Assembly (NCBI GenBank): GCA_002379985.1
Contig: DFVG01000005.1
Span: forward strand, 1 to 11,216
Origin: Flavobacteriaceae bacterium UBA4166
Lineage (GTDB): Bacteria; Bacteroidota; Bacteroidia; Flavobacteriales; Flavobacteriaceae
Direction of reading: 5' to 3'
DNA: 11,216 nt
The translations under genes and the position numbers were made by a program. Below the pieces are notes generated by a model. That model was not told the DNA's origin, made no database searches, and was given only the letters and a program-made list of their open reading frames with translations. This document shows, one piece after another, positions 1-6,027 of the stretch. Numbering within the stretch: the stretch's first letter is position 1; each line of letters begins with the position of its first letter.

Positions 1-225
1 ATCGGCTTCAGTACCTCCGGAAGTGAATATTATTTCTGAAGCCTGCACATTTAATAGCTTGGCAATTACTTTTCTTGAATTTTCAAGTAATGATTTAGAT
101 GATCTTCCATAAGAATGTGTAGATGAAGGGTTTCCATATTCAGTTTTCAATACTTCGCTCATGGCGTAAATCACTTCATTGCGAAGTTGTGTGGTGGCAG
201 CACTATCGAAATACACTTTTTTCAT
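1..225 (-). CDS. Cysteine desulfurase, NifS/IscS-like (N-terminal part, runs off the left edge)
   Basis: The 75 visible residues are the N-terminus of a class V PLP-dependent aminotransferase of the cysteine desulfurase family, which takes sulfur from L-cysteine onto an enzyme cysteine for Fe-S clusters or tRNA thiolation. Visible signatures are YFDSAATT (residues 5-12, the family's Y[LF]D[NS]AATT), GNPSSTHSYGR (31-41) and TSGGTEAD (68-75), the last contacting the cofactor phosphate in known members. The PLP lysine and the sulfur-accepting cysteine lie outside the window. The ATG at 223-225 sits directly before the conserved strand, as expected for a true start. The DSAATT/SSTHS variant resembles a Bacteroidota form often annotated simply as 'cysteine desulfurase family protein', so I give no iscS/sufS/nifS symbol. 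The gene is divergent from the lipoprotein gene at 317. Confidence 0.9.
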   Translation of the reverse strand, partial: MKKVYFDSAATTQLRNEVIYAMSEVLKTEYGNPSSTHSYGRSSKSLLENSRKVIAKLLNVQASEIIFTSGGTEAD

Positions 226-231
226 AGGGTA

Positions 232-239
232 CAAAATTA
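232..239 (-). promoter_or_regulatory. Possible -7 element of the cysteine desulfurase gene
   Basis: Read on the minus strand this is TAATTTTG, an exact match to the Bacteroidota -7 consensus TAnnTTTG. It ends only 6 nt before the ATG, so transcription from it would give a nearly leaderless mRNA. No TTTG/TTG -33 element sits 17-23 nt upstream; the nearest, inside the 267-294 palindrome, is 32 nt away. This is a weak candidate in AT-rich DNA. Confidence 0.25.
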
Positions 240-266
240 CTATAAAATAAATGGTACCTATCGGTA

Positions 267-294
267 GTTAACAAAGAATCTGTTTCTTTGTAAC
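267..294. repeat. Inverted repeat between divergent genes (possible operator)
   Basis: ACAAAGAA (271-278) and TTCTTTGT (284-291) are perfect 8-bp complementary arms around a 5-nt centre. With one bulged A (269 or 270) the pairing extends to GTT (267-269) and AAC (292-294), giving about 11 bp. It sits roughly midway in the 91-bp gap between two divergent start codons and has no T-tract, so it fits an operator-like site or an RNA hairpin in one leader better than a terminator. No known regulator motif was recognised. Confidence 0.5.
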
Positions 295-316
295 ACGTAT
301 TGATCAATTTTAATTT

Positions 317-1192
317 ATGAGTAAGAAAATTCTTGTTTGGGTGTTGTTGTGCATTGGGGTTGTTTCGTGTGATGACGGCGATATCATTGTTACAAATTTT
401 AATTTTGATGACGTTGACTTACAGCAGTGTATTGGAGTTGGTTCGTATGTTTTTTTTAAGATCAATTCGGAAAACCAAGAAAGTATTTCATTGCGCATTG
501 CGAGCACAGCAGACCTCTACCGAACATCAGGAACTAATGCTTTCACCTTAGATGGGTCCAGCACCTTCGCGAATTATCGCACGTATGATGGAGAGATCAC
601 TTCCGACTATTTTTGTAGCAGCATTCCTCCTACCTCTCCGGCGGTTGCGACAAATTTTCTTGCATCAGAAGGTACGGCAGTACTTGAGACGGTTGTCGTG
701 CTAGATGACTTAGACGGCGTGCCTTTGGAAGATGAAGTAGATTTGGATACGGATGAAGACGGAATCCCAGACAGTTACGATTTTGATGATGATGGCGACA
801 ACGTGCCCACCATTGATGAGTTAGGGCCAGACCCTGAAAATCCTAGAGATTCTGATGATGATGATATTCCCGATTATTTAGATCCGGATGATGATAATGA
901 TGGCGTTCTAACCCGATATGAAGACACTAATGAAGATCTTGACCCCACTAACGATGTTACCAATCCCGAAGTGGGACCGGATTATTTAAATGCTGCGGTC
1001 ACCACAGAAACAGTCGTGGACCTGTTTCGGGTTCATAATTACAATTTGAGCAGTTCCATAAATTTGGTCTTGCATAATGCCGTATTTGTTTCAGGAGAAA
1101 ATCAATTGGTACGAGAAACCATAAATTTTGGAATGATAGAGAATGTTGTCAATGAACCCAAGAGCGAAACGCCCGAAGTTCCAGAAGATTAA
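317..1192 (+). CDS. Lipoprotein with thrombospondin type 3-like Ca-binding Asp repeats
   Basis: This 291-residue protein starts with a lipoprotein signal peptide: MSKK, a hydrophobic stretch (5-14) and the lipobox VVSC with the lipidated Cys at 18. The residues after that cysteine are DDGD, an acidic patch resembling the lipoprotein export signal that sends Flavobacteriia lipoproteins to the cell surface, so an outer-face location is likely by inference. Residues 141-205 carry Asp-rich motifs (DTDEDGIPDSYD at 144-155, DSDDDDIPDYLD at 178-189, DDDNDGVLTRYED at 191-203) typical of thrombospondin type 3/calcium-binding repeats. Residues 19-135 and 212-291 show no domain I recognise; Cys38 and Cys100 could form a disulfide. 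The acidic tail ends EVPED. The enzymatic role, if any, is unknown. The start at 317 is preceded by an AT-rich leader and gives a proper signal peptide. The stop abuts the stop of the convergent Smr gene. Confidence 0.9.
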   Translation: MSKKILVWVLLCIGVVSCDDGDIIVTNFNFDDVDLQQCIGVGSYVFFKINSENQESISLRIASTADLYRTSGTNAFTLDGSSTFANYRTYDGEITSDYFCSSIPPTSPAVATNFLASEGTAVLETVVVLDDLDGVPLEDEVDLDTDEDGIPDSYDFDDDGDNVPTIDELGPDPENPRDSDDDDIPDYLDPDDDNDGVLTRYEDTNEDLDPTNDVTNPEVGPDYLNAAVTTETVVDLFRVHNYNLSSSINLVLHNAVFVSGENQLVRETINFGMIENVVNEPKSETPEVPED

Positions 1193-1741
1193 TCATCTCA
1201 TGGCTTTCTGCGGAATATAAACTTCGGTCGCGCCATGCCCATATTTTCTAGCATCTGCGATGCCATACTTTAGATCGTCATATCTTCTGAACAACGATTC
1301 TAGTTCGGCTTTTAGCACCCCTTCACCCACTCCGTGGATAAAAACAACCCGCTGTATTTTTTTGGACAATGCAAAATCAAGTTGCCGTTTGGCTGTGTCA
1401 AGTTGAAGCTCAAGCATGTCGTAGTTACTTAAGCGTTTATAATTTTTAGTAATTTTTTGAATATGCAAATCCACCTCCATGGGCGGTACAGTTTTTTCTT
1501 TTCTTTTATTTCTGAAGTTCTTTTTTCGAGGTTTTTGCTCTTTTTCTTTGGTTTGAATGAGAATCTCGTCAGGATTTACCTCTTTTAAAAGCGTATTTTT
1601 TTCAATAACAACTAGTTCTGAAATATCGAATTGTAGGGGAAAGCCTTCTTCCGAAGTTAGATGTACGGTATTTCCCACAATATTAGTAACGACGCCACTT
1701 AAGACGTCATCGACTAAAGAAACTGTGTCTCCAATATTCAT
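1193..1741 (-). CDS. Smr/MutS2-type domain protein with N-terminal SH3-like (DUF2027-type) region
   Basis: The 182-residue protein ends in an Smr domain (about 88-178): MEVDLHIQ (88-95, the family's LDLHG region with H93), IHGVGEGVLK (135-144, the HGxGxG nucleic-acid-binding loop) and GHGATEVYI (168-176). Smr domains in MutS2 and stand-alone proteins bind or nick branched DNA or cleave RNA at stalled or collided ribosomes. Residues 1-50 form a small beta-rich domain (IGDTVSLVDDVLSGVVTNI) like the N-terminus of Bacteroidota DUF2027 proteins, and residues 64-86 are a Lys/Arg-rich linker that could bind nucleic acid. It is shorter than the Bacteroides DUF2027 proteins and lacks the MutS ATPase part of MutS2. 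It is probably a soluble cytoplasmic protein. It is monocistronic by position, with the DNA upstream shared with the divergent T9SS cargo gene. The exact substrate is not deducible. Confidence 0.87.
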   Translation of the reverse strand: MNIGDTVSLVDDVLSGVVTNIVGNTVHLTSEEGFPLQFDISELVVIEKNTLLKEVNPDEILIQTKEKEQKPRKKNFRNKRKEKTVPPMEVDLHIQKITKNYKRLSNYDMLELQLDTAKRQLDFALSKKIQRVVFIHGVGEGVLKAELESLFRRYDDLKYGIADARKYGHGATEVYIPQKAMR

Positions 1742-1924
1742 TGTTTTACGATTTTTTTACCGAAAAAGCCACTGAAACCCATGAGGGGCAAGCGGTTACA
1801 AAATATTTAAATTGTATGTTTTTAAGGTATTTAATGTGTAAAATAGAAAATTATTTTTATTTTTATCGCGGAATAATAGTGGTTAGACCCCCCAAAAAAT
1901 GATCTACCGCTTAAAAATCAACTT
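1742..1924. other. AT-rich divergent intergenic region
   Basis: This 183-bp gap separates the divergent Smr and T9SS cargo genes and must hold both promoters. It contains two overlapping near-matches to a plus-strand -7 element (TATTTTTA at 1852-1859 and 1858-1865, lacking the final G) and no matching -33 TTG at normal spacing. I see no RNA gene, small ORF with support, or strong hairpin. The end of the leader just before the ATG at 1925 is A-rich, as usual in Bacteroidota. Confidence 0.4.
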
Positions 1925-3886
1925 ATGAAAAACCTACTACTTATTTCAATTTTATCGGTAACTTCTATGGCTTTCGGCCAACTGCATGTGAGTCCGAATG
2001 GCGCTACCGATTCTTACATCTATGTAGACGATGAAGTTATTTTCGTAGAGCAAGATGTTAATTTGGTGGCCAATAATCCCGGTACTACTGAAGCCAGTAT
2101 CTATTTAAGGAATCAAGCACAATTGCTTCAAGGAAGCACTGCCTCTTCTAATTCAGGTACGGGAACATTATCGGTGTATCAGGATAGTAATGCAGATGCT
2201 TATGATTATAATTACTGGTGCTCCCCTGTAGGGATTACCACGGGATCCGGAAACAGTAATTTTGGTCTCTCTCGATTAAATGAGGTTGTTTCCCTGACAG
2301 ATTCTGATCAAGCGTTGACTACTGCTGGATATAACGGATCTTCTGGTCCGCTGACCATTTCAAGACGTTGGATCTATCGATGGAATGCCACCAACCAACG
2401 TTGGGTATATGTTGGAGGCGCGCCTACCAATCCTGCTGGTTCCGGTTTCACCATGAAAGGTACGGATGTTACAAGTCACGCAGACCCCTACAACGAACCA
2501 CAAAATCAAAATTACGACTTTAGAGGTCGTCCTAATAATGGAGATTTCACTTATGTGACCCAGGTGGGTGTTCCATTTACCGATGGCGTCATCTACAACT
2601 TTACCTTCGCAGGAAACCCATACCCTTCTGCCTTAAACCTATATCGAGTTTATGATGATCCTGATAACACAGAAATAGATTCTTTTGCATATTGGGACGA
2701 GGATCGATCTATTAACTCTCACAATTATCGTGATAATAAAGGAGGTTATGGAGTCTGGATGCCGGGAACAAGTGAAACAGATCCGGGAACGTATACCGTT
2801 CCAACCTTTATGAATTATGATGATTCAGGAAACCCTATCCCGGGTCCAACTATTGACGGTATCGCTTTTGAGCGTTTGAATGCGCCTATCGGACAAGGAT
2901 TTATGATTGTTGCCAATGCAGCAGGATCTGTAACGATTAAAAATAGTCACCGAACTTATACTAGAGAAGGTGTTGCCAACAACTCTCAATTTAGAGATAT
3001 GGTGGGTTCAAACAGCGACGCTACTTTTGGGAATACTATCGCTAGCAATGACAATAATATAACCGACATCAGCGCCGGCGCAAATACAGGCACAGGTACT
3101 GATACGGGCGGAACTACAGTCATTAATCCAGGAGATTATCAAGATGAGCGAACGGAACTACAGAAATTAAGAATTCATACTGTATTCAATTCGGGGACAC
3201 ACTTCCGTGATATGGTGTTAATGTTCCATAATAATGCAACGGACGCTTATGATCGTGGTTTCGATGCGAAACACCCTACCGATGCAGCGATTTCAGATGC
3301 ATTTTTCCCGATAGCGGATGCTACTTCCGGAGAAGTCAAAAAAGCGATCATACAAACGGTTCCTTTTGAAATAACGAAAGAAATACCGTTAGCGATCAAA
3401 GTAGGTCGAGAAGGAAAAGTAAGAATTAGAGTAGCGGAAGAGATTAATATTCCCGGAGATTTGAGAACTTTTATTCTGGATACTTCCAATGGATCTCGTC
3501 AAGAGATTTCTTATGGAGAGGATGCCGGATTTATTTTGTCCCCAGGTGTATATGAAGATCGCTTCTATATTGTATTCCGAAACGGACGTGAAGCTGTAGC
3601 AGATAATCAGCAAACCGTAATGACCAAAGAAGTACAACAGAATGTTGACTTCTTCCAAAACAATACGCTCTCGCAACTTGAAGTAAGTAATCCGGAAGGA
3701 TATGATATCAAGTCTGCGAATCTCTATGACATGAGTGGTAAGCTGATATTTTCACAATACGGTATTGGTAAAGAAAAGAACTTTAACGTTCCAACTGGTC
3801 GATTGAGCGATGGTATCTATTTGGTAAAACTTCAAACCGTAGATAATATCTTCATCGATTATAAATTGAGCGTTTATAATAGATAA
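1925..3886 (+). CDS. Secreted protein with type IX secretion C-terminal sorting domain
   Basis: This 653-residue protein has a Sec signal peptide (MKNLLLISILSVTSMAFG, residues 1-18) with a predicted cut before Gln19, a common arrangement in Bacteroidota. The C-terminal ~80 residues (about 574-653) read as a T9SS sorting domain: an LEVSNP strand, IKSANLYDMSGKLIFSQ, a LSDGIYLVKLQT segment and a final KLSVYNR. Such domains carry cargo across the outer membrane through the Por/Spr apparatus and are cleaved at the surface. The middle has FAGNPYPSALNLY and GGYGVWMPGT, phrases seen in large Flavobacteriia cell-surface proteins, plus a Gly/Thr-rich low-complexity linker around 385-402. I see no catalytic motif, so adhesin, matrix or other structural roles are possible. 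The gene follows a 183-bp gap and runs 5 bp ahead of the DUF2752 gene with no terminator between, suggesting co-transcription. CTD subtype (A or C) is uncertain. Confidence 0.87.
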   Translation: MKNLLLISILSVTSMAFGQLHVSPNGATDSYIYVDDEVIFVEQDVNLVANNPGTTEASIYLRNQAQLLQGSTASSNSGTGTLSVYQDSNADAYDYNYWCSPVGITTGSGNSNFGLSRLNEVVSLTDSDQALTTAGYNGSSGPLTISRRWIYRWNATNQRWVYVGGAPTNPAGSGFTMKGTDVTSHADPYNEPQNQNYDFRGRPNNGDFTYVTQVGVPFTDGVIYNFTFAGNPYPSALNLYRVYDDPDNTEIDSFAYWDEDRSINSHNYRDNKGGYGVWMPGTSETDPGTYTVPTFMNYDDSGNPIPGPTIDGIAFERLNAPIGQGFMIVANAAGSVTIKNSHRTYTREGVANNSQFRDMVGSNSDATFGNTIASNDNNITDISAGANTGTGTDTGGTTVINPGDYQDERTELQKLRIHTVFNSGTHFRDMVLMFHNNATDAYDRGFDAKHPTDAAISDAFFPIADATSGEVKKAIIQTVPFEITKEIPLAIKVGREGKVRIRVAEEINIPGDLRTFILDTSNGSRQEISYGEDAGFILSPGVYEDRFYIVFRNGREAVADNQQTVMTKEVQQNVDFFQNNTLSQLEVSNPEGYDIKSANLYDMSGKLIFSQYGIGKEKNFNVPTGRLSDGIYLVKLQTVDNIFIDYKLSVYNR

Positions 3887-3891
3887 ATAAC

Positions 3892-4188
3892 ATGACCCTT
3901 CAGGGAATCGAAGAGTACATGCTTCAATGTACTAACAAAAAAATCTTCGGTATAGAATGTTTAGGCTGTGGCATCCAACGTGCCACAGTCCTTGTTTTTA
4001 GGGGTGAATTTTTGGCGGCCTTTAAAATGTATCCGGCCATCTATACCTTAATAATTCTCCTAGCTTTCGTTGCCTTCAATTTATTTGTCAAATTCAAGTA
4101 TGATTTTCAGATTAAGATCGGCTTGCTCTTTTTAAATGTGATCATCATCGTAGTGAGTTATTTTTACAAAATGAGTCAGTTCATGTAA
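3892..4188 (+). CDS. DUF2752 family small membrane protein
   Basis: The 98-residue protein matches the DUF2752 pattern: Cys13, then GIECLGCGIQRA (20-31) with a CxxCG centre (C23, C26, G27), followed by FRGEFLAAFKMYPAIY (36-51) and two hydrophobic helices (about 49-66 and 74-91). Family members are small inner-membrane proteins of unknown function; the cysteines could bind a metal or form disulfides, but this is not established. The start at 3892 lies a few residues before the conserved EEYMLQC segment. It lies 5 bp after the T9SS cargo gene and 75 bp before the CCC-motif gene. DUF2752 and CCC-motif genes are often neighbours in Flavobacteriaceae, so a joint role is plausible. A strong inverted repeat lies inside its codons 25-33. 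Confidence 0.88.
   Translation: MTLQGIEEYMLQCTNKKIFGIECLGCGIQRATVLVFRGEFLAAFKMYPAIYTLIILLAFVAFNLFVKFKYDFQIKIGLLFLNVIIIVVSYFYKMSQFM
3964..3990 (+). terminator. Terminator- or attenuator-like hairpin inside the DUF2752 gene
   Basis: CTGTGGCA (3966-3973) and TGCCACAG (3981-3988) are perfect 8-bp complements around a 7-nt loop (TCCAACG). A G-U pair (3965/3989) and a G-C pair (3964/3990) extend the stem to 10 bp. A T-rich stretch (CTTGTTTTTA, 3991-4000) follows. It begins 77 nt after the stop of the T9SS cargo gene, which has no other terminator. It may partly terminate that transcript or pause polymerase while DUF2752 is untranslated. It also encodes conserved protein sequence, so it could be coincidental. 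Confidence 0.4.
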
Positions 4189-4263
4189 GATTATTACAAG
4201 GCATTGTGAATTTCCCACAATTTGGAGTACATTTAAATACTCTAATAACCAACTTAAAACAAT

Positions 4264-4584
4264 ATGGAACAACAAAAATTACCTAATGCCACCCTTATTT
4301 TAGTATTTGGAATAATATCTATAGTGACTTGTTGTTGTTATGGACTCGGTCTTGTATTTGGGATCATTGCAATTGTGCTAGCGAAAAAGGCGACAACGCT
4401 TTATGTTGCTGCCCCTGAGCAATATTCTGGTTATAACAATGTAAAGACCGGGAGAATTCTAGCGATCGTAGGAGTCATCTTAAGTGCTATTTACCTAGTG
4501 TATGTTATTTATATGTTCTCCACAGTAGGGTATGCCGGAATTCAAGAGATGCAAGAAGAAATGATGCGAGAATACGGATTATAA
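4264..4584 (+). CDS. CCC-motif membrane protein (DUF4190-like)
   Basis: The 106-residue protein has two hydrophobic spans (about 10-40 and 65-87). The first is interrupted by three consecutive cysteines (C23-C25) in IVTCCCYGLGLVFGIIAIVLAKK, the signature of the 'CCC motif membrane protein' family of Bacteroidota, related in layout to DUF4190 proteins. A polar loop (residues 41-62) contains the KTGR sequence that precedes the second helix in this family. The C-terminus is acidic (MQEEMMREYGL). Function is unknown; residues resembling a lipoylation site are absent, and the cysteines are buried in or next to the membrane, where acylation or metal binding could be imagined but is not shown. Start at 4264 follows an A-rich leader. 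It is the last gene of the cluster, closed by the hairpin at 4604-4639. Confidence 0.88.
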   Translation: MEQQKLPNATLILVFGIISIVTCCCYGLGLVFGIIAIVLAKKATTLYVAAPEQYSGYNNVKTGRILAIVGVILSAIYLVYVIYMFSTVGYAGIQEMQEEMMREYGL

Positions 4585-4603
4585 TTAAAAACCGATGAAG
4601 ATT

Positions 4604-4639
4604 AAAAAAGGCAGCTTTTAGCTGCCTTTTCTTTTTTTT
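4604..4639. terminator. Bidirectional rho-independent terminator between CCC-motif gene and rocD
   Basis: GGCAGC (4610-4615) and GCTGCC (4621-4626) pair around TTTTA. The flanking A4606-4609 and T4627-4630 can extend the stem to 10 bp. The right side continues as TTTTCTTTTTTTT (4627-4639) for plus-strand transcripts, and the left A-run (4604-4609) gives a U-tract for minus-strand transcripts. It therefore serves the CCC-motif gene, whose stop is 19 nt upstream, and rocD, whose stop codon is 4638-4640. Confidence 0.9.
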
Positions 4640-5882
4640 ATACTTCAAACTCTTTGAGCGTTTTAGTAATAATAGAAATGCAATCTCGGAGTTGCTCTTC
4701 AGTCATAACTAGAGGTGGCGCGAATCGAATGATATTTCCGTGAGTTGGTTTGGCCAATAAACCGTTATCTCGCAAACGCAGGCAAATGTTCCATGCCGTG
4801 TCACTGTCTTCATCATCATTGATCACAATGGCGTTTAACAATCCTTTTCCTCGTACTAGAGAACAAATAGAACTAGTCTCAATATAAGCCTGTAATTCGC
4901 TTCTAAAAATGGCTCCTAAACGATCGGCATTCTCTGCCAAACGCTCCTCTTCCACTACGGTTAGTGCAGCCATGGCCACCGCTGCGGCGATAGGATTTCC
5001 ACCAAACGTAGAACCATGGGTTCCGGGTTCAATAACCTCCATAATATCATTATTCGCCAAGACCGCCGAAACAGGATAAGCACCACCGCTGAGGGCTTTT
5101 CCTAAAATTAAAATATCTGGAGTAACAGCCTCATGGTCTACGGCTAATAATTTACCTGTTCGAGCAATACCTGTTTGCACTTCATCCGCAATAAATAATA
5201 CGTTATATTGCTCACACAGTGCCTTTGCCTTTTTTAAATATCCTTCGGAAGGAACATAGACCCCGGCCTCTCCTTGAATAGGTTCCACTAAAAATCCTGC
5301 AATATTATTGTTTGTGCTTAATACCGCTTCCAACGCTTCTAGATTGTCGTATTCAATCTTAATAAATCCTTGAGTATACGGACCAAAATTCTTTCGTGCA
5401 ACCGGATCATTAGAGAATGAAATAATCGTCGTAGTTCTTCCGTGGAAATTATTTTCACATACTACAATCTCTGCATCATTCTCATCAAGTCCTTTTTTTT
5501 CATAAGCCCATTTGCGGCATATTTTCAATGCGGTCTCTACGGCTTCGGCCCCCGTATTCATTGGTAGTAATTTGTGAAAGCCGAAATATTCACTGGCAAA
5601 TTTCTCATACTTCCCTAGCAGATCATTGTAGAATGCACGTGAAGTAAGTGTTAACGTTTTCGCTTGTTCTGTAAGCGCGTTAACAATGGTGGGGTGACAA
5701 TGTCCTTGATTTACCGCAGAATAAGCAGATAGAAAATCATAATATTTTTTTCCATCTACATCCCACACATATACACCTTCTCCTCTATTTAAGACCACCG
5801 GTAATGGGTGGTAATTATGAGCCCCATATTGGTTCTCAAGCGCGATAGCCTGTTCAGATTTTGTTGTTTCTAACACTGACAT
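4638..5882 (-). CDS. rocD: Ornithine aminotransferase (ornithine-oxo-acid transaminase)
   Basis: This 414-residue class III PLP aminotransferase converts L-ornithine plus 2-oxoglutarate to glutamate 5-semialdehyde and glutamate, linking arginine/ornithine breakdown to proline and glutamate. Family features seen: YGAHNYHPLPVVL (19-31) and the YDFLSAYSAVNQGHCHP run (48-64), both characteristic of ornithine aminotransferases, NTGAEAVE (109-116, phosphate cup), FHGRT (146-150), EPIQGEAG (200-207), IADEVQTG (231-238, D233 contacting the PLP ring nitrogen), LGKALSGG (260-267, K262 as the Schiff-base lysine) and HGSTFGGNP (279-287). Length matches bacterial and eukaryotic OAT cores (about 400 residues). 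It is a cytosolic enzyme in a monocistronic unit: a terminator overlaps its stop codon and the neighbour upstream is divergent. Acetylornithine aminotransferase (ArgD) is the main alternative, but the N-terminal motifs favour RocD. Confidence 0.95.
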   Translation of the reverse strand: MSVLETTKSEQAIALENQYGAHNYHPLPVVLNRGEGVYVWDVDGKKYYDFLSAYSAVNQGHCHPTIVNALTEQAKTLTLTSRAFYNDLLGKYEKFASEYFGFHKLLPMNTGAEAVETALKICRKWAYEKKGLDENDAEIVVCENNFHGRTTTIISFSNDPVARKNFGPYTQGFIKIEYDNLEALEAVLSTNNNIAGFLVEPIQGEAGVYVPSEGYLKKAKALCEQYNVLFIADEVQTGIARTGKLLAVDHEAVTPDILILGKALSGGAYPVSAVLANNDIMEVIEPGTHGSTFGGNPIAAAVAMAALTVVEEERLAENADRLGAIFRSELQAYIETSSICSLVRGKGLLNAIVINDDEDSDTAWNICLRLRDNGLLAKPTHGNIIRFAPPLVMTEEQLRDCISIITKTLKEFEV

Positions 5883-5955
5883 AAGTACCTTTTTAATGTT
5901 TTATTATAGCAATTCCTACTTACGGGAGAGAAATCATCCTGCCTGCTGCAAATTA

Positions 5956-5988
5956 CAAAATTAAACGCGGCTTTTTTAACCTTTGCAA
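5956..5988 (-). promoter_or_regulatory. Candidate rocD promoter (-33 TTG / -7 TAATTTTG)
   Basis: On the minus strand TTG (5988-5986) is followed after 22 nt by TAATTTTG (5963-5956), an exact TAnnTTTG match within the spacing reported for Flavobacteriia sigma-A promoters. It would start transcription near 5950-5953 and leave a leader of roughly 70 nt before the rocD ATG at 5882. Chance matches are common in AT-rich DNA. Confidence 0.4.
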
Positions 5989-6014
5989 GGGCATTTAATC
6001 CTTTCTTTTTTGAG

Positions 6015-6022
6015 TATTTTTG
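6015..6022 (+). promoter_or_regulatory. Possible -7 element immediately before rlmD
   Basis: TATTTTTG matches the TAnnTTTG -7 consensus exactly and ends 5 nt before the ATG at 6028. If used, the rlmD mRNA would be leaderless or nearly so. The only upstream -33-like word at acceptable distance is TTTA (5994-5997, spacer 17), a mismatch. It supports the choice of 6028 rather than an earlier start only weakly. Confidence 0.3.
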
Positions 6023-6027
6023 CGACC

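Noticed and set aside
144..205. Asp-rich repeats in the wrong context as EF-hands (dockerin)
   Set aside because: This range, read as window bases, lies in the desulfurase gene; the repeats are residues 144-205 of the lipoprotein (bases about 746-931). Their DxDxDGIPDxxD spacing and lack of EF-hand helices fit TSP3-like repeats, not dockerin.
450..457. Run of eight T in the lipoprotein gene as a phase-variation tract
   Set aside because: Runs of this length also occur in rocD (5493-5500) and elsewhere in this AT-rich DNA; nothing marks this one as a contingency locus.
3247..3676. Minus-strand open frames inside the T9SS cargo gene
   Set aside because: They have no recognisable protein features and sit opposite a well-supported coding region; shadows of the real frame.
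4203..4221. ATTGTG/CACAAT inverted repeat upstream of the CCC-motif gene
   Set aside because: Only 6 bp with a 7-nt loop and no T-tract; too weak to call an operator or terminator.
5983..6027. N-terminal extension of RlmD from a TTG start (15 extra residues, hydrophobic)
   Set aside because: The ATG at 6028 begins at the usual family N-terminus directly before the TRAM domain; a membrane-like extension makes no sense for an rRNA methyltransferase.
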